Below, one piece after another: positions 1 to 10,039 of a DNA stretch of 64,000 nucleotides (the stretch's first letter is position 1; every line of letters begins with the position of its first letter). The position numbers were made by a program, and so were the translations under genes. The notes under the pieces were generated by a model. The model did not search any database, was not told where the DNA came from, and was given only the letters and a program-made list of their open reading frames with translations. Source of the stretch: Ligula intestinalis (taxonomy: Eukaryota > Platyhelminthes > Cestoda > Diphyllobothriidea > Diphyllobothriidae); assembly GCA_036362985.1 (NCBI GenBank), contig JAYGXS010000008.1, forward strand, positions 10,099,479-10,163,478, read 5' to 3'.

Positions 1-589
1 AGAATAAAACTTGGTCCCAGCATTTGCCCCCTCTTCTTCTTCCTCTTCCGGGGATGATGAGCACGATATTATATCTGGACCCTGAATATTCGCGCATATT
101 AAAATTGTATCATCTTTGACACTGCTATCGCTTTACAAGAATCGGTGGTCAGGCATTTAGGCTTTTGGACAATGAGGCTATGGGTGTAAAAGAACTTACT
201 CGTTTTGTCATCTAACTAGTGGCATAAGTTATATTTGCAAACCTAGAAGAAATTATTATAAATCTTGCACCCACTGTTATTAGGAGCTTCACAGTTGACC
301 GAGATGCGTGGGGCCTTTTGTATATCTTCCGACTCAAATCCAGGACGTGATTTACAAACTAAGAAACTCTGATGCACAGAAAACTGCATGCCTACGATTG
401 TATCTGGCAATTATATTTTCGGATTCCGTCGTAATTGTCCGTTTTTTCAACCTGCGAATTGAGAAAAAATGGGAAATTCTTGGGATTTCCTTATGAGTAC
501 CTTCATCAGTTCAGAATGGTTCATAAACCTACAAACGATTATTAACCATAGCAGTGTGTGCCATATTTAACACCATTTTACTTTGTAAC
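1..589. other. No recognisable gene or repeat
   Basis: AT-rich sequence with only short, non-conserved open frames. I see no exon-like block, no tRNA and no transposon protein similarity before the Penelope-like fragment that begins near 590. Confidence 0.6.
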
Positions 590-1045
590 ACGTTCATCTA
601 TTACAAAACACTTGCTAGACAGTGGTCATTCGGTTGACACTAACACATCTTTCCGCGTTCTTGTTCGAGCACGAACAAACGTTACATGGAAGCATCCTAC
701 ATACGGCGGGAGAAATCCGACCTATGTAAGCAACTAGACCATGTAGTCAATCTTCAACTGCCGTGGTAAATACATACCACACCTTTATTTGTTAAATCCC
801 CCCCCCCATTTCTTTTGGTCCCAAGTTTAACAGTTGACATAACTTATGGCCACTTGCCTAGTTGATACGACCTTGCTTTTATCGATTTTGTGTAAATTCA
901 AATTGATGTGTTCTCTTAATATTTCGTTGTTCCTGCACGGAGCGGAAGCAGCTGAAAAGCGCTCTCGAAATTTATTTGCGCGAATAAATTATGCTATTCT
1001 GTTTTGCTCCAAATTATTACCGGGGAAAAAATGCTTTAAACCCCA
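590..1045 (+). mobile_element. Penelope-like element fragment: end of GIY-YIG domain plus 3' tail
   Basis: Conceptual translation near 610-770 gives a broken stretch containing LLDSGHSVDT, then after a frameshift EASYIRREK and NLQLPW followed by a stop at about 767. This resembles the C-terminal end of the GIY-YIG endonuclease region of Penelope-like retroelements. The following 250 bases are a non-coding tail that is clearly related to 44966-45342. The tail holds a hammerhead-like fold at about 938-1000: inner stem I GCAG (948-951) facing (A)UGC (991-994), GAAA at 967-970, and a 7-bp stem III. Its CUGANGA core reads CUGAAAA, so this copy is probably inactive. Family assignment is inference from short motifs. 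Confidence 0.55.
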
Positions 1046-1048
1046 CAG

Positions 1049-2068
1049 TTGACGAAAAACAAAAACGATAAGAGTGTGCCAGCATCTACAGTTAAGGCTT
1101 TGTCAACAGAAGACACGAATGTGCCAACACTTGAAGTGAAGGCCCAAACAGCTGACCAATTAGACGCAGTTGAGTTAAATTTGAAAAACCTTCCTGCCAG
1201 CAAAGTAGATACAGGTGTGTCAATACTTCAAGTAAAGGCGCACACAAAAACAGGCAAGAGCGTGCCAAAACCTGGAGTTAAGGCCCCCAAAACTGACAAA
1301 GTTGCCACAGTTAAGGCAGATTTGAACAAGCTCGCTGTCAACAAAAAAGATACGAGTATTAAGACCCTCAAAGTTTTAGAAGTTTTAGTGCCCAGCCCCG
1401 CAAAACTGCATCGAAATCGCACCGAAGTCCATGGCCGGGAAGCAACAACATCCGCCAGCCCCAGCCCGAGGCCCGTAGTAGAAAACTAGGCTGGTACTGC
1501 ACCAATAGACTCCGGTCTCAAACATAACCGTCAAAATAGCAGCACAAGAGCTGTTAGTCAGAAAGTAAGCGACAATGTCGTAGGCGTAAAAAATGTCGCT
1601 AAGAGGGAATCCAACGTCATAATACAGAAATTGGCAGAATCAACCGCAACCACTCTCATGGACCGGCATTCCGCAGACATCCAGCTCTTCGGTGCGTTTA
1701 TGAACAAAATGCTGGGACCCAACGTATCAATCGAGTACGTTAAGGCATTCCGCTTTGGAAAAAGGTCAGAGGGCCCAACTGCATCGATGCGTTCCAGATC
1801 TCTGAAGGTTGTCTTGGCCGGCAGTCAAGAAGCAAAGCTCATCCTTTCTAAGCGTTTTAGAATAAAAGACTCTCACCCGGGAGTTTTTATTCAGCAGGAT
1901 TTATCAGTCGCAGAACGAGACAAACGTCGTCAACTCGTTACAGAAATGAAGGAGCGACACAGCAAAGGAGAACAAAACTTGGTTATTTACAGCAACCAAG
2001 TGTTCAAACGTCCATTGTTCTCACCTTGGACAGGTCCGTTCCGGATAACCACGCAATCGACCCAGTAG
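1049..2068 (+). pseudogene. CR1-like LINE, ORF1 region (degenerate)
   Basis: Two open stretches. The first (1049-1489) has no ATG in frame and is lysine-rich with imperfect internal repeats built around VKA and DT (for example VPTLEVKA and VSILQVKA). The second (about 1631-2040) contains FRFGKRSEG, LILSKRF and VFIQQDLSVAERDKRRQL. A homologous block is found in the minus-strand CR1 at 59700-59945 (FRIGKRPEE, LILSKK), which ties this segment to the same LINE family. It lies directly upstream of the endonuclease and reads like the ORF1 or linker region of a CR1-clade element. Stops and frame changes show that it is dead. The function of the repeat-rich first part is unknown. Confidence 0.6.
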
Positions 2069-2075
2069 GGGGAGG

Positions 2076-5045
2076 GTTGAGCCCCAACGTAAAAACTACC
2101 CGAAAAAGCCGACAAAGGAAACTAAAGTGCATGTACACCAATGCAAAAAGCCTGCTGTCTAAATTAAACGAGCTTAAGATTACTATGTACCAAGTGGAAC
2201 CAGATGTGGTCTGTATAACGAAAACATGGTTATCCACACAGATAGACGATCGGGAAGTTGCTCTCCCCGGTTTTCAGCTCTTCTGAAAAGACAGAGCCGG
2301 GCGTCAGGGTGGGGTTGTGCTCACCTATGTAAGACATGGCCTGCACGTGTCGAACAAAACTGACCAGCTGGCGTTAGATAAAGAGGCCCTTTGGCTCACC
2401 GTCAGAACACCGGTGTCTCAAGCCCTTGACATCTTGGTGGTTTATCGACCACCGTCGAACGATCTAGAGTCAGACAATAGCCTAATTGAGGAAGTTAAAG
2501 CATTTGCCGTGCGATCCAATGTCATGATTATAGGCGACTTTAATGCTCCGCATATCGACTGGAACCTCAGTTCTGCGACAGAGTCAGAATAAAGTTTCGA
2601 TCGCCGACTCTTACGCACGGTATAAAAAAGCCTTTCTATCACAACACGTCTTATCTCCGACTAGGCAGCGTGAAGGGCAACAGGCTAACTGCCTAGATCT
2701 TGTACTGTCAAAAGCGCCTGACAGTGTATGCATCGTAAATTGTTCACCTCCTCTAGGCAAAAGTGACCACGTAGTACTACAGGAGGAGTTATCACTCTTC
2801 TCTGTACCTGATCGTAGTGCAACCATTAGACACAACATATAGCGTGGAAACTTTAACCGAATGAGAACCAAAGTGCGCAGCGTCGACTGGAGGGAGGCAT
2901 TCACCGGGTGTTTCCACGAGGATTGGAGGGTTTTAAAGACTGTACTACACGGGCTAATCACCCGTTTCTGCCCCATCTCAAAAATGAAAGCCACAAATAG
3001 GTTCCAGTGGCTAATAAACACGCTGAAGAGGGAGGTTTACCGTAAAGAAAAAGCTGTTTCGAACGTATCGGAGAAAGAAGACCACCGAGTCGTACAACAA
3101 GTACAAAACGCAGAGAAATAAGGTAAAGGGTCTTGTACTAAAAACCTGCCAAAGTTTCGAGAGTAACCTAATAAACCGTGCAGTAGGAAATCCGAAGGTA
3201 TTCTACAACTACATTAGGCGATCTACCCGAAATAGAGACCCCATCCCGTTGTTAAAAATGGATGACGGCGCCGAAATTTGCGACAAAAAAGCAAAGGCCG
3301 AGCATCTATCCGGGTCCTTTCAGTCAGTTTTTACAAGAGAGGTCGAGCTAACCGTTACCAATTTTAGTACCGAGGAGATTCCGACTATTGACTCAGCTGT
3401 GCATACAGAAGTAACTGTCCTGCAAGAACTTCTTAATCTCCAAGAGATGAAGTCGCCAGGACCGGATGGCATACCTGCAAAGCTGTTGAACAAGCTAGCC
3501 GTGGAATTGGCAGAGCCCCTGCAGTTACTCTTTCGGGCCTCCCTAAACACAGGCCAACTGCCATCCGACTGGAAGACAGCGTGTGTCTGACCCATACACA
3601 ACAGAGGGAGTTGGGCGTCCGCAAACAACTGCAGACCAATAAGCCTTACTTCAATATGTTGCCAAATCATGGAGCAAATTATCAAAATAGAGTTGATGCA
3701 ATTCTTAGAGTGTCATCGACTTCTTTCTGATAAATAGCACGGATTCCGTAGAGGACGGTCCTACTTGACAAATTTGCTCTTCTGTCTAGAACGATGGACC
3801 AGAGCACTCGATCAAGGGAATACGGTGCACGCAGTCATCGTAGATTTCACGAAGGAATTTGACACTGTGTCGCATCAACGGCTCCTATACAAGCTTAGAT
3901 GTATAGGGGTAACTGGCAACCTTTTGCGATGGATCGAAAACTTCCTGACTAGCCGAACTCAAACCGTATGTATTGGTGACCAGCGATTGGCGGAGGTGGC
4001 AGTTGATAGTGGGGTCTCCCATGTTTCCGTCCTGGGCCCTATCCTTTTTCCTATATAGATCGACGACTGCATAAGTGGATTACACTGCATAACCGCAATG
4101 TTTGCCAACGATTTAAAACTCTGGAAGGTCATTCGTAGCAAAGACGACGAAGCAAATCTGCAGACAGATTTGCACCGACTCGAGCAATGGTCAAACGAGT
4201 GGCTCCTGCCAGTTAATGTCGCCAAATGCAACATAATGCGTTTCAGTAGTACTAACACTTCGTATCGGAGGGTTAACAACCTAAAGAACACACCGCTGCC
4301 AGAAGTGGAGGCCCAGAAGAATCTGGGGGTGTGGTTCCCTCCCTCACTTAAGCCATCACTCCACAGCCTGAAGGTGGCCAAATCCGCAATGTCGAACGTG
4401 TCTCTAATCAAGCGCGCCTTTGTTAAGTTTGATAAAGTTGTCTTGGACATTGTCACTTACCATACTAACAGGCTAGGTGTTTTCTTAAAGGTCCGGACAC
4501 GTGTTTCGACGGTATTCTGCCGCTGCTTGACACAGCTGCTAGGGGTCCGGCTCATGAGTGGGTCCCCCGCTTTCCCTATCTGCTTTCTGGTTGACTTTGG
4601 CAAGGTGTTCGACACATTTGTGCGGCCCCAACTGGAATTTGCCATTCAAGCCTGTAAACCTTGGACAGTCAAAAACAAAAAAAACCTTGAAAGGGTACAA
4701 CGACGGGCAACTAAGTTAGTGCGAGGCCAAACGTACCTTCCTTACGAGACGCGACTAACCAATCTTGACTTATTTCCTCTGGATTACAGGCAGCTGCGCG
4801 GTGACCTGATACAGGCATTTCGCATGCTGCGGGATCAAAAGTGTTGCCTAGCATCCAACGATTTTTTTGAGCTGACCACTACTAGATTGTGCGGACACCC
4901 TCTCAAGCTACGTGCGACTGGGGCAAGATTGAATGCACGAAAATTCCAGGCATGGAATGCTCTACTCGCATACATTGTCATGTCCCCATCTGTGGACACA
5001 GTTAAGATGCAGTTGGATCAACATAGACAAAGACATCAGCTATAA
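2076..5045 (+). pseudogene. CR1-like LINE ORF2: endonuclease plus reverse transcriptase, degenerate
   Basis: The order of motifs is that of a CR1-clade ORF2. An APE-type endonuclease comes first (MYTNAKSLLSKLNEL, ITKTWLS, GDFNAPHIDW at about 2532-2563). The reverse transcriptase follows (SPGPDGIPAKLL at about 3450-3490, VIVDFTKEFDTVSHQRLLYKL at 3835-3897, a damaged VPQGSVLGP equivalent near 4010-4050, and FANDLKLW at about 4100). The typical C-terminal RGH-like block is near 4890. In-frame stops (for example the TGA at 2284) and several frameshifts break it. The catalytic FADD reads FAND. A foreign short repeat interrupts the frame at 4441-4589. It cannot make an active enzyme. Confidence 0.85.
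4441..4589 (+). repeat. Short interspersed repeat nested in the CR1 ORF2
   Basis: Around this block the CR1 frame reads KRAFVKFDK on the left and FVRPQLEFAIQA on the right. The intervening 149 bases are absent from the CR1 at 56 kb. GTTG is present at both junctions (4437-4440 and 4590-4593), which could be a short target duplication. The block matches 52393-52535 closely (shared CATACTAACAG, ACACGTGTTTCG, CTGCCGCTGCTTGACACA) and is related to the starts of the repeats at about 60540 and 61480. It is a short non-autonomous element of unknown class. Confidence 0.7.
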
Positions 5046-5531
5046 TGAAGCGACCTAATTATATTACAGTCTAACTTTTTGTTAAAAAACATACCGCTCG
5101 CTACTTTTCAGTAATATGTTTGTTTCGAATAACTGATTGCAAGTTTCGTCCTCTGGTTCGCATGGGCATACGATGGGTGCATCTCCGACACCGTGACCAC
5201 CGCAGTCATCTGCCTGTGTGACCGTTAGGATATTAACAACCGCTATGGCCTCCTCCTGACATGATCCAAACACTTTCAGCAGCAGGGCATCCGATTTACA
5301 TGTTCCCTTCCCCTTCCCCCACGGGCGACAGTTTTTCTCCTTAAAATCCCACAAATGGCATCCAAAACTAAACTTATGAATAATGCCTAAGGAGATTTCT
5401 ACTGTCTGTTCTTCTAACGCAGTTCCATTAGTGGTAACGCAACATGTTCTGCATCATAGCTGCTATGTGCCAAGAGGGAGTTTAAAGGTATTTACCTATA
5501 TTCCCCTAATAAAACCTGACCTGCACTGACA

Positions 5532-7084
5532 TGCAGCCAGAACGTATTCAACTATCATATTTACGCGCCCATCTACATAATTTCAGATATTTTATTTTGC
5601 TGATTATGCCCATAGAGAATCAGCCTTAATACAAGAAAAGAACACTCGTAGTGCCCAGCACGTCTGCATGCTGGACTGACCTATATGCATGAATCTTTCA
5701 ATATCATGTAAAGATATAGAAATCCAACACGGACTTTTGAAAACACGTTTGTTTGTAGAAGTATGCATGTGCCAGACATTATAACCTACCTAAATTGAGC
5801 CTATCGAATTTTAATAAGTCAGAAATGACTAAGAGCCTTGAGTTCCTTTAATTTCTCACTAGCCTACAAGCTGCATAAGAACTCAGTTGATGTTTAATGA
5901 AACTGCCATCTGATCCACCACACGTGACGCCAAGGGACCCAGATGTATTGACGACCACAAGAGCTGTTTTTATCACTTGAATTAGGTGAGCAAACTCCTG
6001 AAATTTCGTGATCAAAATTCAAGTTGGTAGTTCAGCACACATTTTATATCCTGATTTTGACGTGCTGAGTGGATTTGAGGCTCAAAAAGCCCTAGAGCAC
6101 ATATAACTGTATTTCCATTCAATATAGCAGAGAATAAATAGGCAGAATTTTAGCGAAATAAGAATCTGCCAGATATCCTAGAATTTTATTCTGCTACTCA
6201 AACGTTGACATTTGATCACTGAGAACAAAAATCAGCTAATGGAATTAACAAATTTAATTTAATCACACTTAGATCGATTTAACCCGCCCAATCTTCGGCA
6301 CTGATTAAATCCGCCAGAATGACTATTAGGCTCCTTTAATTGGTACGAGGGTTTTGTCGAGTTAATTTTAGTTCAGTGGACCCAATTGTGTAAATTTCGC
6401 GGCTACCGACGTCTGACAAGGCCGCGACAATCAGTTTTGATGTTTTACATAGATTAGAACTGTGGCCCATGAGAACTTATATTCAAAATTCATATTTTTA
6501 GTAAATGTTCCTCAGAAAGCTCCTACGTTGAGGGGTTTGATAGAGACGTCAAACAGAATTTACGTTTGCAGAAGAATGCTTGAAAATACTGAAAAGGGTC
6601 GCAAACTTGGCAAAATTTAAATAATGGTCTGAGACCAATTTTAATCCAATACCTAAAATATGCATGAAGAAATTTGACAAAATAAAATGTTTTTGATATA
6701 AAGAAAATGGTATGGTTACGATTTCACCTGACGATTATATTTGCATTTACTGGTCACATTTTGAGCTATTTTTCACTTTTTAGGAACTTGAAGCTCCTTT
6801 AAAAAACGTTGTATTCCTGAATGAAACAATTAATATTTTTAAATTCGCTTAAGGGTTTTCGTCTGCAGTTCGAAGGTTCCTTACATACATTAATGGTTGT
6901 CTGTGAGTGATTATTAACCTTTCTCCAACTTCCGTACTCTCCATGAGTATCAATCCGAACTGTAGACGAAAAAACGCAAACTGCTTCATGATACATTCGC
7001 GCGAGATTTCGGAAGCAGAAATCTTAGTTCCTTTAAGTGAGGCATTGAAACGGGAACCTTCTGTAATCCAAGCGGCTATTCGTT
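5532..7084. other. Anonymous AT-rich DNA
   Basis: No conserved coding block, RNA gene or recognisable repeat was found. The short open frames near 6850-7180 on both strands overlap each other and have no recognisable domain. Confidence 0.55.
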
Positions 7085-7295
7085 TATTCTCAGGACCTCG
7101 AGGTGAGTCCCTCAGTGGAAGATTATTACCGGCACAGAAAAGGGAGAGAGGTGTGGCCATTTCTGGCTTATAGCAGTCAATCATACCAAATCACAGTTTT
7201 TGCAAAACCCGTGGATCGAACCTGCACTTTGTTGGCTCGATGTTTCACGCCCGAGCTATTGAGCCACTAGTGAATGGAATTGCGAAAGATATTTC
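7085..7295 (-). repeat. tRNA-derived SINE, family A (degenerate)
   Basis: Read on the minus strand, the head has an A-box-like TGGCTCAATAGCTCGGGC and a B-box-like GGTTCGATCC, as in a tRNA-derived RNA polymerase III promoter. The body follows with a decayed hammerhead-like block (7150-7190: CTGCTATAAGCCAGAAATGG). The tail resembles the other family A copies at 19.3, 46.9, 47.8, 51.9 and 63 kb. The CUGANGA core is lost here. Confidence 0.65.
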
Positions 7296-9018
7296 CTTTC
7301 ATCGACTTGAAACCGCTGCAGGCGCAAACTCATTCTTAAAGCCACATGCCATAACGTATATTGCACGAACGACTCATATAACCAGAGTACAATCAAATAC
7401 GAAGAATGTGCAAAACTGCAGAAGGTTTAATTAAGGTGACACTGTTGCCTTTCGGCTGAATAGACACTGAACTACTTTATTGATCAAAGCATGAGGTACC
7501 TTCAGTTTGCCTATTTGCAGTTACTTGGCCGTATATTTTTATTAGGCATACATGCTCTCTAGTTATGAGTTTCCTTGCTTGTGATAGCAGGGAACAACCC
7601 CGGAAACATATGTTTGGAAATAAAATAATAATTCATGGAAAGACACGAAAAGGAGTCCCTTCTTTGATCTTGGAATACAATCAAGCAGCAGAAGCGTCAG
7701 TATGGGTTTTCGATCCTATTCTCGGCGGTGGAGGAACAGTTCTCAATTCTTTGTCCATTTCATCGTTTCGGCTCAAACATTATGCCCTTGAGAAGTAAGT
7801 ACAATTTCTAACAGATTATAAAGCATAAATTTAGCAGCTATGATAAAAGTAAATATGCCCTTTATACTTTATAATATGAGCAAATTCGCACTGCCGAAAA
7901 GCATCTGCCACGGGTCTTCACCATGCCACCGAGCATTCACTGCCGCATAGTCTGTTCTGCGCTGGTCTACGGCCCACGCATATATCTCTGGCGATAAGCT
8001 GTCTTCTTTGTCTATGTGGGTTTTCCCTCCAGCCCCGCGTGCACATGGGCTGCAGTGATCAGGAATTCACAAAGCCCAAAAAAGAGAGGGAGAGTGCGCA
8101 GAAATTTAGGATGTGAGTGAATATTAAATTGTCCTCTACTGAGTTCGACGCCCACACCGTCACATGTTATCCCTATCTACGCAACCAACAAAGAGAGCTT
8201 CGTCATCACGCATACCGGCTACCAAATTATGTGGGGGGGGGCATTGCTTAACCGACGTGCGTCGCCGTTTGGTGCGAGTCAGTGGCAACTGAGCCAACCA
8301 TAAAGGGCAAACGAAGTATCTCACGACATACGGAGTACAAACGATCTTAGTTCAAAATCTACTTTGACATTTTTCTGTCAGCTCAACGGAAACGGGGGAG
8401 CTTTTTTAAAACTGCAGGCATGAGCGATGAATTAGCATGTACTTGCGTGTATTTGTTGAACCTGTAGAATATGAAGCTGTTGACACAAGCTACAAAAATC
8501 TCCAAGTTGTGTAAACCAGCAAAAATAATAATAATAATTCATCCCAATAGTACAACTAGCTGATAACTTCTTATTAAGCGGCCTTTTTAAATAAAGGGGA
8601 CTCATATTAACCTGATGGGTGATATATAAGTGTTGAGTTTTTCTTCATGAAAACAGTTTTGTTGAAGATAAATTTCTGATGATTTATAGCGTAACGCTGG
8701 TAGAAAATATGTTTACTGTAACACAAAAATCCGGAATATCGTTACCCACATGCAATTCGCATACATCTCCGGAATGCAGAGGAGGCATTTGGGGGGAGGG
8801 GGGGATAAAGATTCAAAAACTTATAAAGATGAATAATTAAGTGACAGAGTGATTTTTCCGCCAATAAGACACTGTGCATTCTATACGGCTGCCGCTAATA
8901 CAACTTACTGGTAACTTCTTCGTATTAAGCTTCATCTAACGCGTTTGTCTGGTGCATTTTTAGCAAACAAATCAAGTGCTTCCATTTCTCTGCAGTTCCC
9001 CCCCCCCCCCCCCCACTC
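7296..9018. other. Anonymous DNA with homopolymer runs
   Basis: No gene recognised. It contains a G run near 8232-8240 and a C run of about 15 at 8999-9014. A short open frame at 7565-7798 has no recognisable domain. Confidence 0.5.
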
Positions 9019-9303
9019 CTAGGAAACCGAGTCCACAAGTGCTGACATAATGTACGATTTGCTAGCAGTCACAGAAATGGACACGAACACCCTTGCGCGA
9101 AAGGATGGAGTCGACGGAGTACTGAAAGATGCAGGGTTATGAGGTGTAAGTAGTGCCTGAGCAATCGTACGAGGCATTGCAGCTGATGGAGAAAGCTGTC
9201 CTGTTGGGACGGTTGATGAAAGTTCGGTATAATCCACCTTCAAGCGGTTGACCGAGGCCAACTCGCTGAAATTACTATGAGCGATGTTCAAATGCCTGTG
9301 CAT
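9019..9303 (-). other. Possible coding fragment, unidentified
   Basis: This is a minus-strand open frame of about 94 codons, rich in Ser/Thr/Pro in its middle (HNPASFSTPSTPSFRAR). It begins with HRHLNIAHS, faintly like the end of a zinc finger. A TTTCAG sits near 9264 on the minus strand and could act as a splice acceptor. There is no recognised domain and no neighbouring exon, so it may be chance or an old transposon fragment. Confidence 0.2.
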
Positions 9304-9719
9304 GCACGATAAGACTCGAAATGGTTCGTATAAGGGCTCTTTTAGCCTCTACGCGGGAAAATACGAAAAGAACGTGCAAGCAAGTGAAAGTAAATATATT
9401 ACACCTAGTTTTATGTCGCAGCGGTTCGTTTGCACCTAAGACGGACTTGTGCGTACATTCTTCTGGCAGCCATGATATCGGCATTCACATTGCATTTATA
9501 CTTACTTGAAAGATACTGTTCAACCGGTCACAAAAGCAAGGTTACGCCCAATCAACGCCTTTCTCATCCCTATAGATAATGTGGTCTAGTTACTTCGCGC
9601 TCGCATTTCAAAGAAAATATACTACTTTCTAATTTATAGTAAATGCTTATTTTAAATTACATATTCTATTATTATAGGGATTCAAAAGGCAATGTGTACT
9701 TAATAAATAAACTGAACTA

Positions 9720-10038
9720 CATACTGAAGTTATAGTTGGCAGGCCGCCAGCACAGGAGATCCAGTGCTCCAAAAAGGCGTAAGCAACAGTTTCCGCGGTT
9801 ATACGGGAAACGGAAGTTGGGATGTACAACCGCGTAAGTCGGCCATTTGCAGTTACTAAATAAGGGCAACCACGGAATGCTGGCTGGGGACCTACCAGGC
9901 CTATCTGCACAAGTACAAAGCGTCCGTCGAGTGCAACAAATGTGCAAGTGGGGTCTTTGTTGTGCCGTGTGACTTTGGTTTTCTGGCAGACCAAATTTAA
10001 ACGAATCCACTGATGTTCATTTTGGGCCAGAAGAGACA
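9720..10038 (-). mobile_element. Ty3/Gypsy integrase fragment (relic)
   Basis: On the minus strand the translation contains CQKTKVTRHNKDP, then VQIGLVGPQPAFRGCPYLVT and ITAETVAYAFLEHWIS. This matches the start of the integrase core of Ty3/Gypsy retrotransposons, whose usual form has an Asp-Ile/Leu-Val-Gly-Pro-Leu-Pro motif and an ITAETVA segment. The first catalytic Asp position (usually D in HIDLVGP) reads G (QIGLVGP). The rest of the core with the D and E residues is absent. No LTRs were recognised nearby. Confidence 0.75.
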
Positions 10039-10039
10039 C

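Larger units (their letters stand above)
1049..5531 (+). mobile_element. Near full-length CR1-like non-LTR retrotransposon (dead)
   Basis: This spans ORF1-like, ORF2 and a 3' UTR of about 490 bases (5046-5531). The UTR is recognised because the same sequence follows the minus-strand CR1 (55100-56330, inverted) and occurs alone at 59190-59680. Shared landmarks are GACAGTTTTTCTCC, AAAGGTATTTACCTAT and a tail of short CTGAC-type repeats after AATAAAAC. A terminal short-tandem tail instead of poly(A) is typical of CR1 elements. The 5' boundary is uncertain because a Penelope-like tail abuts it at about 1045. Confidence 0.75.

Noticed and set aside
8999..9014. Long C homopolymer as a functional element
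   Set aside because: Isolated homopolymer runs also occur at about 28361 and 60129; no structure or gene context supports a role.
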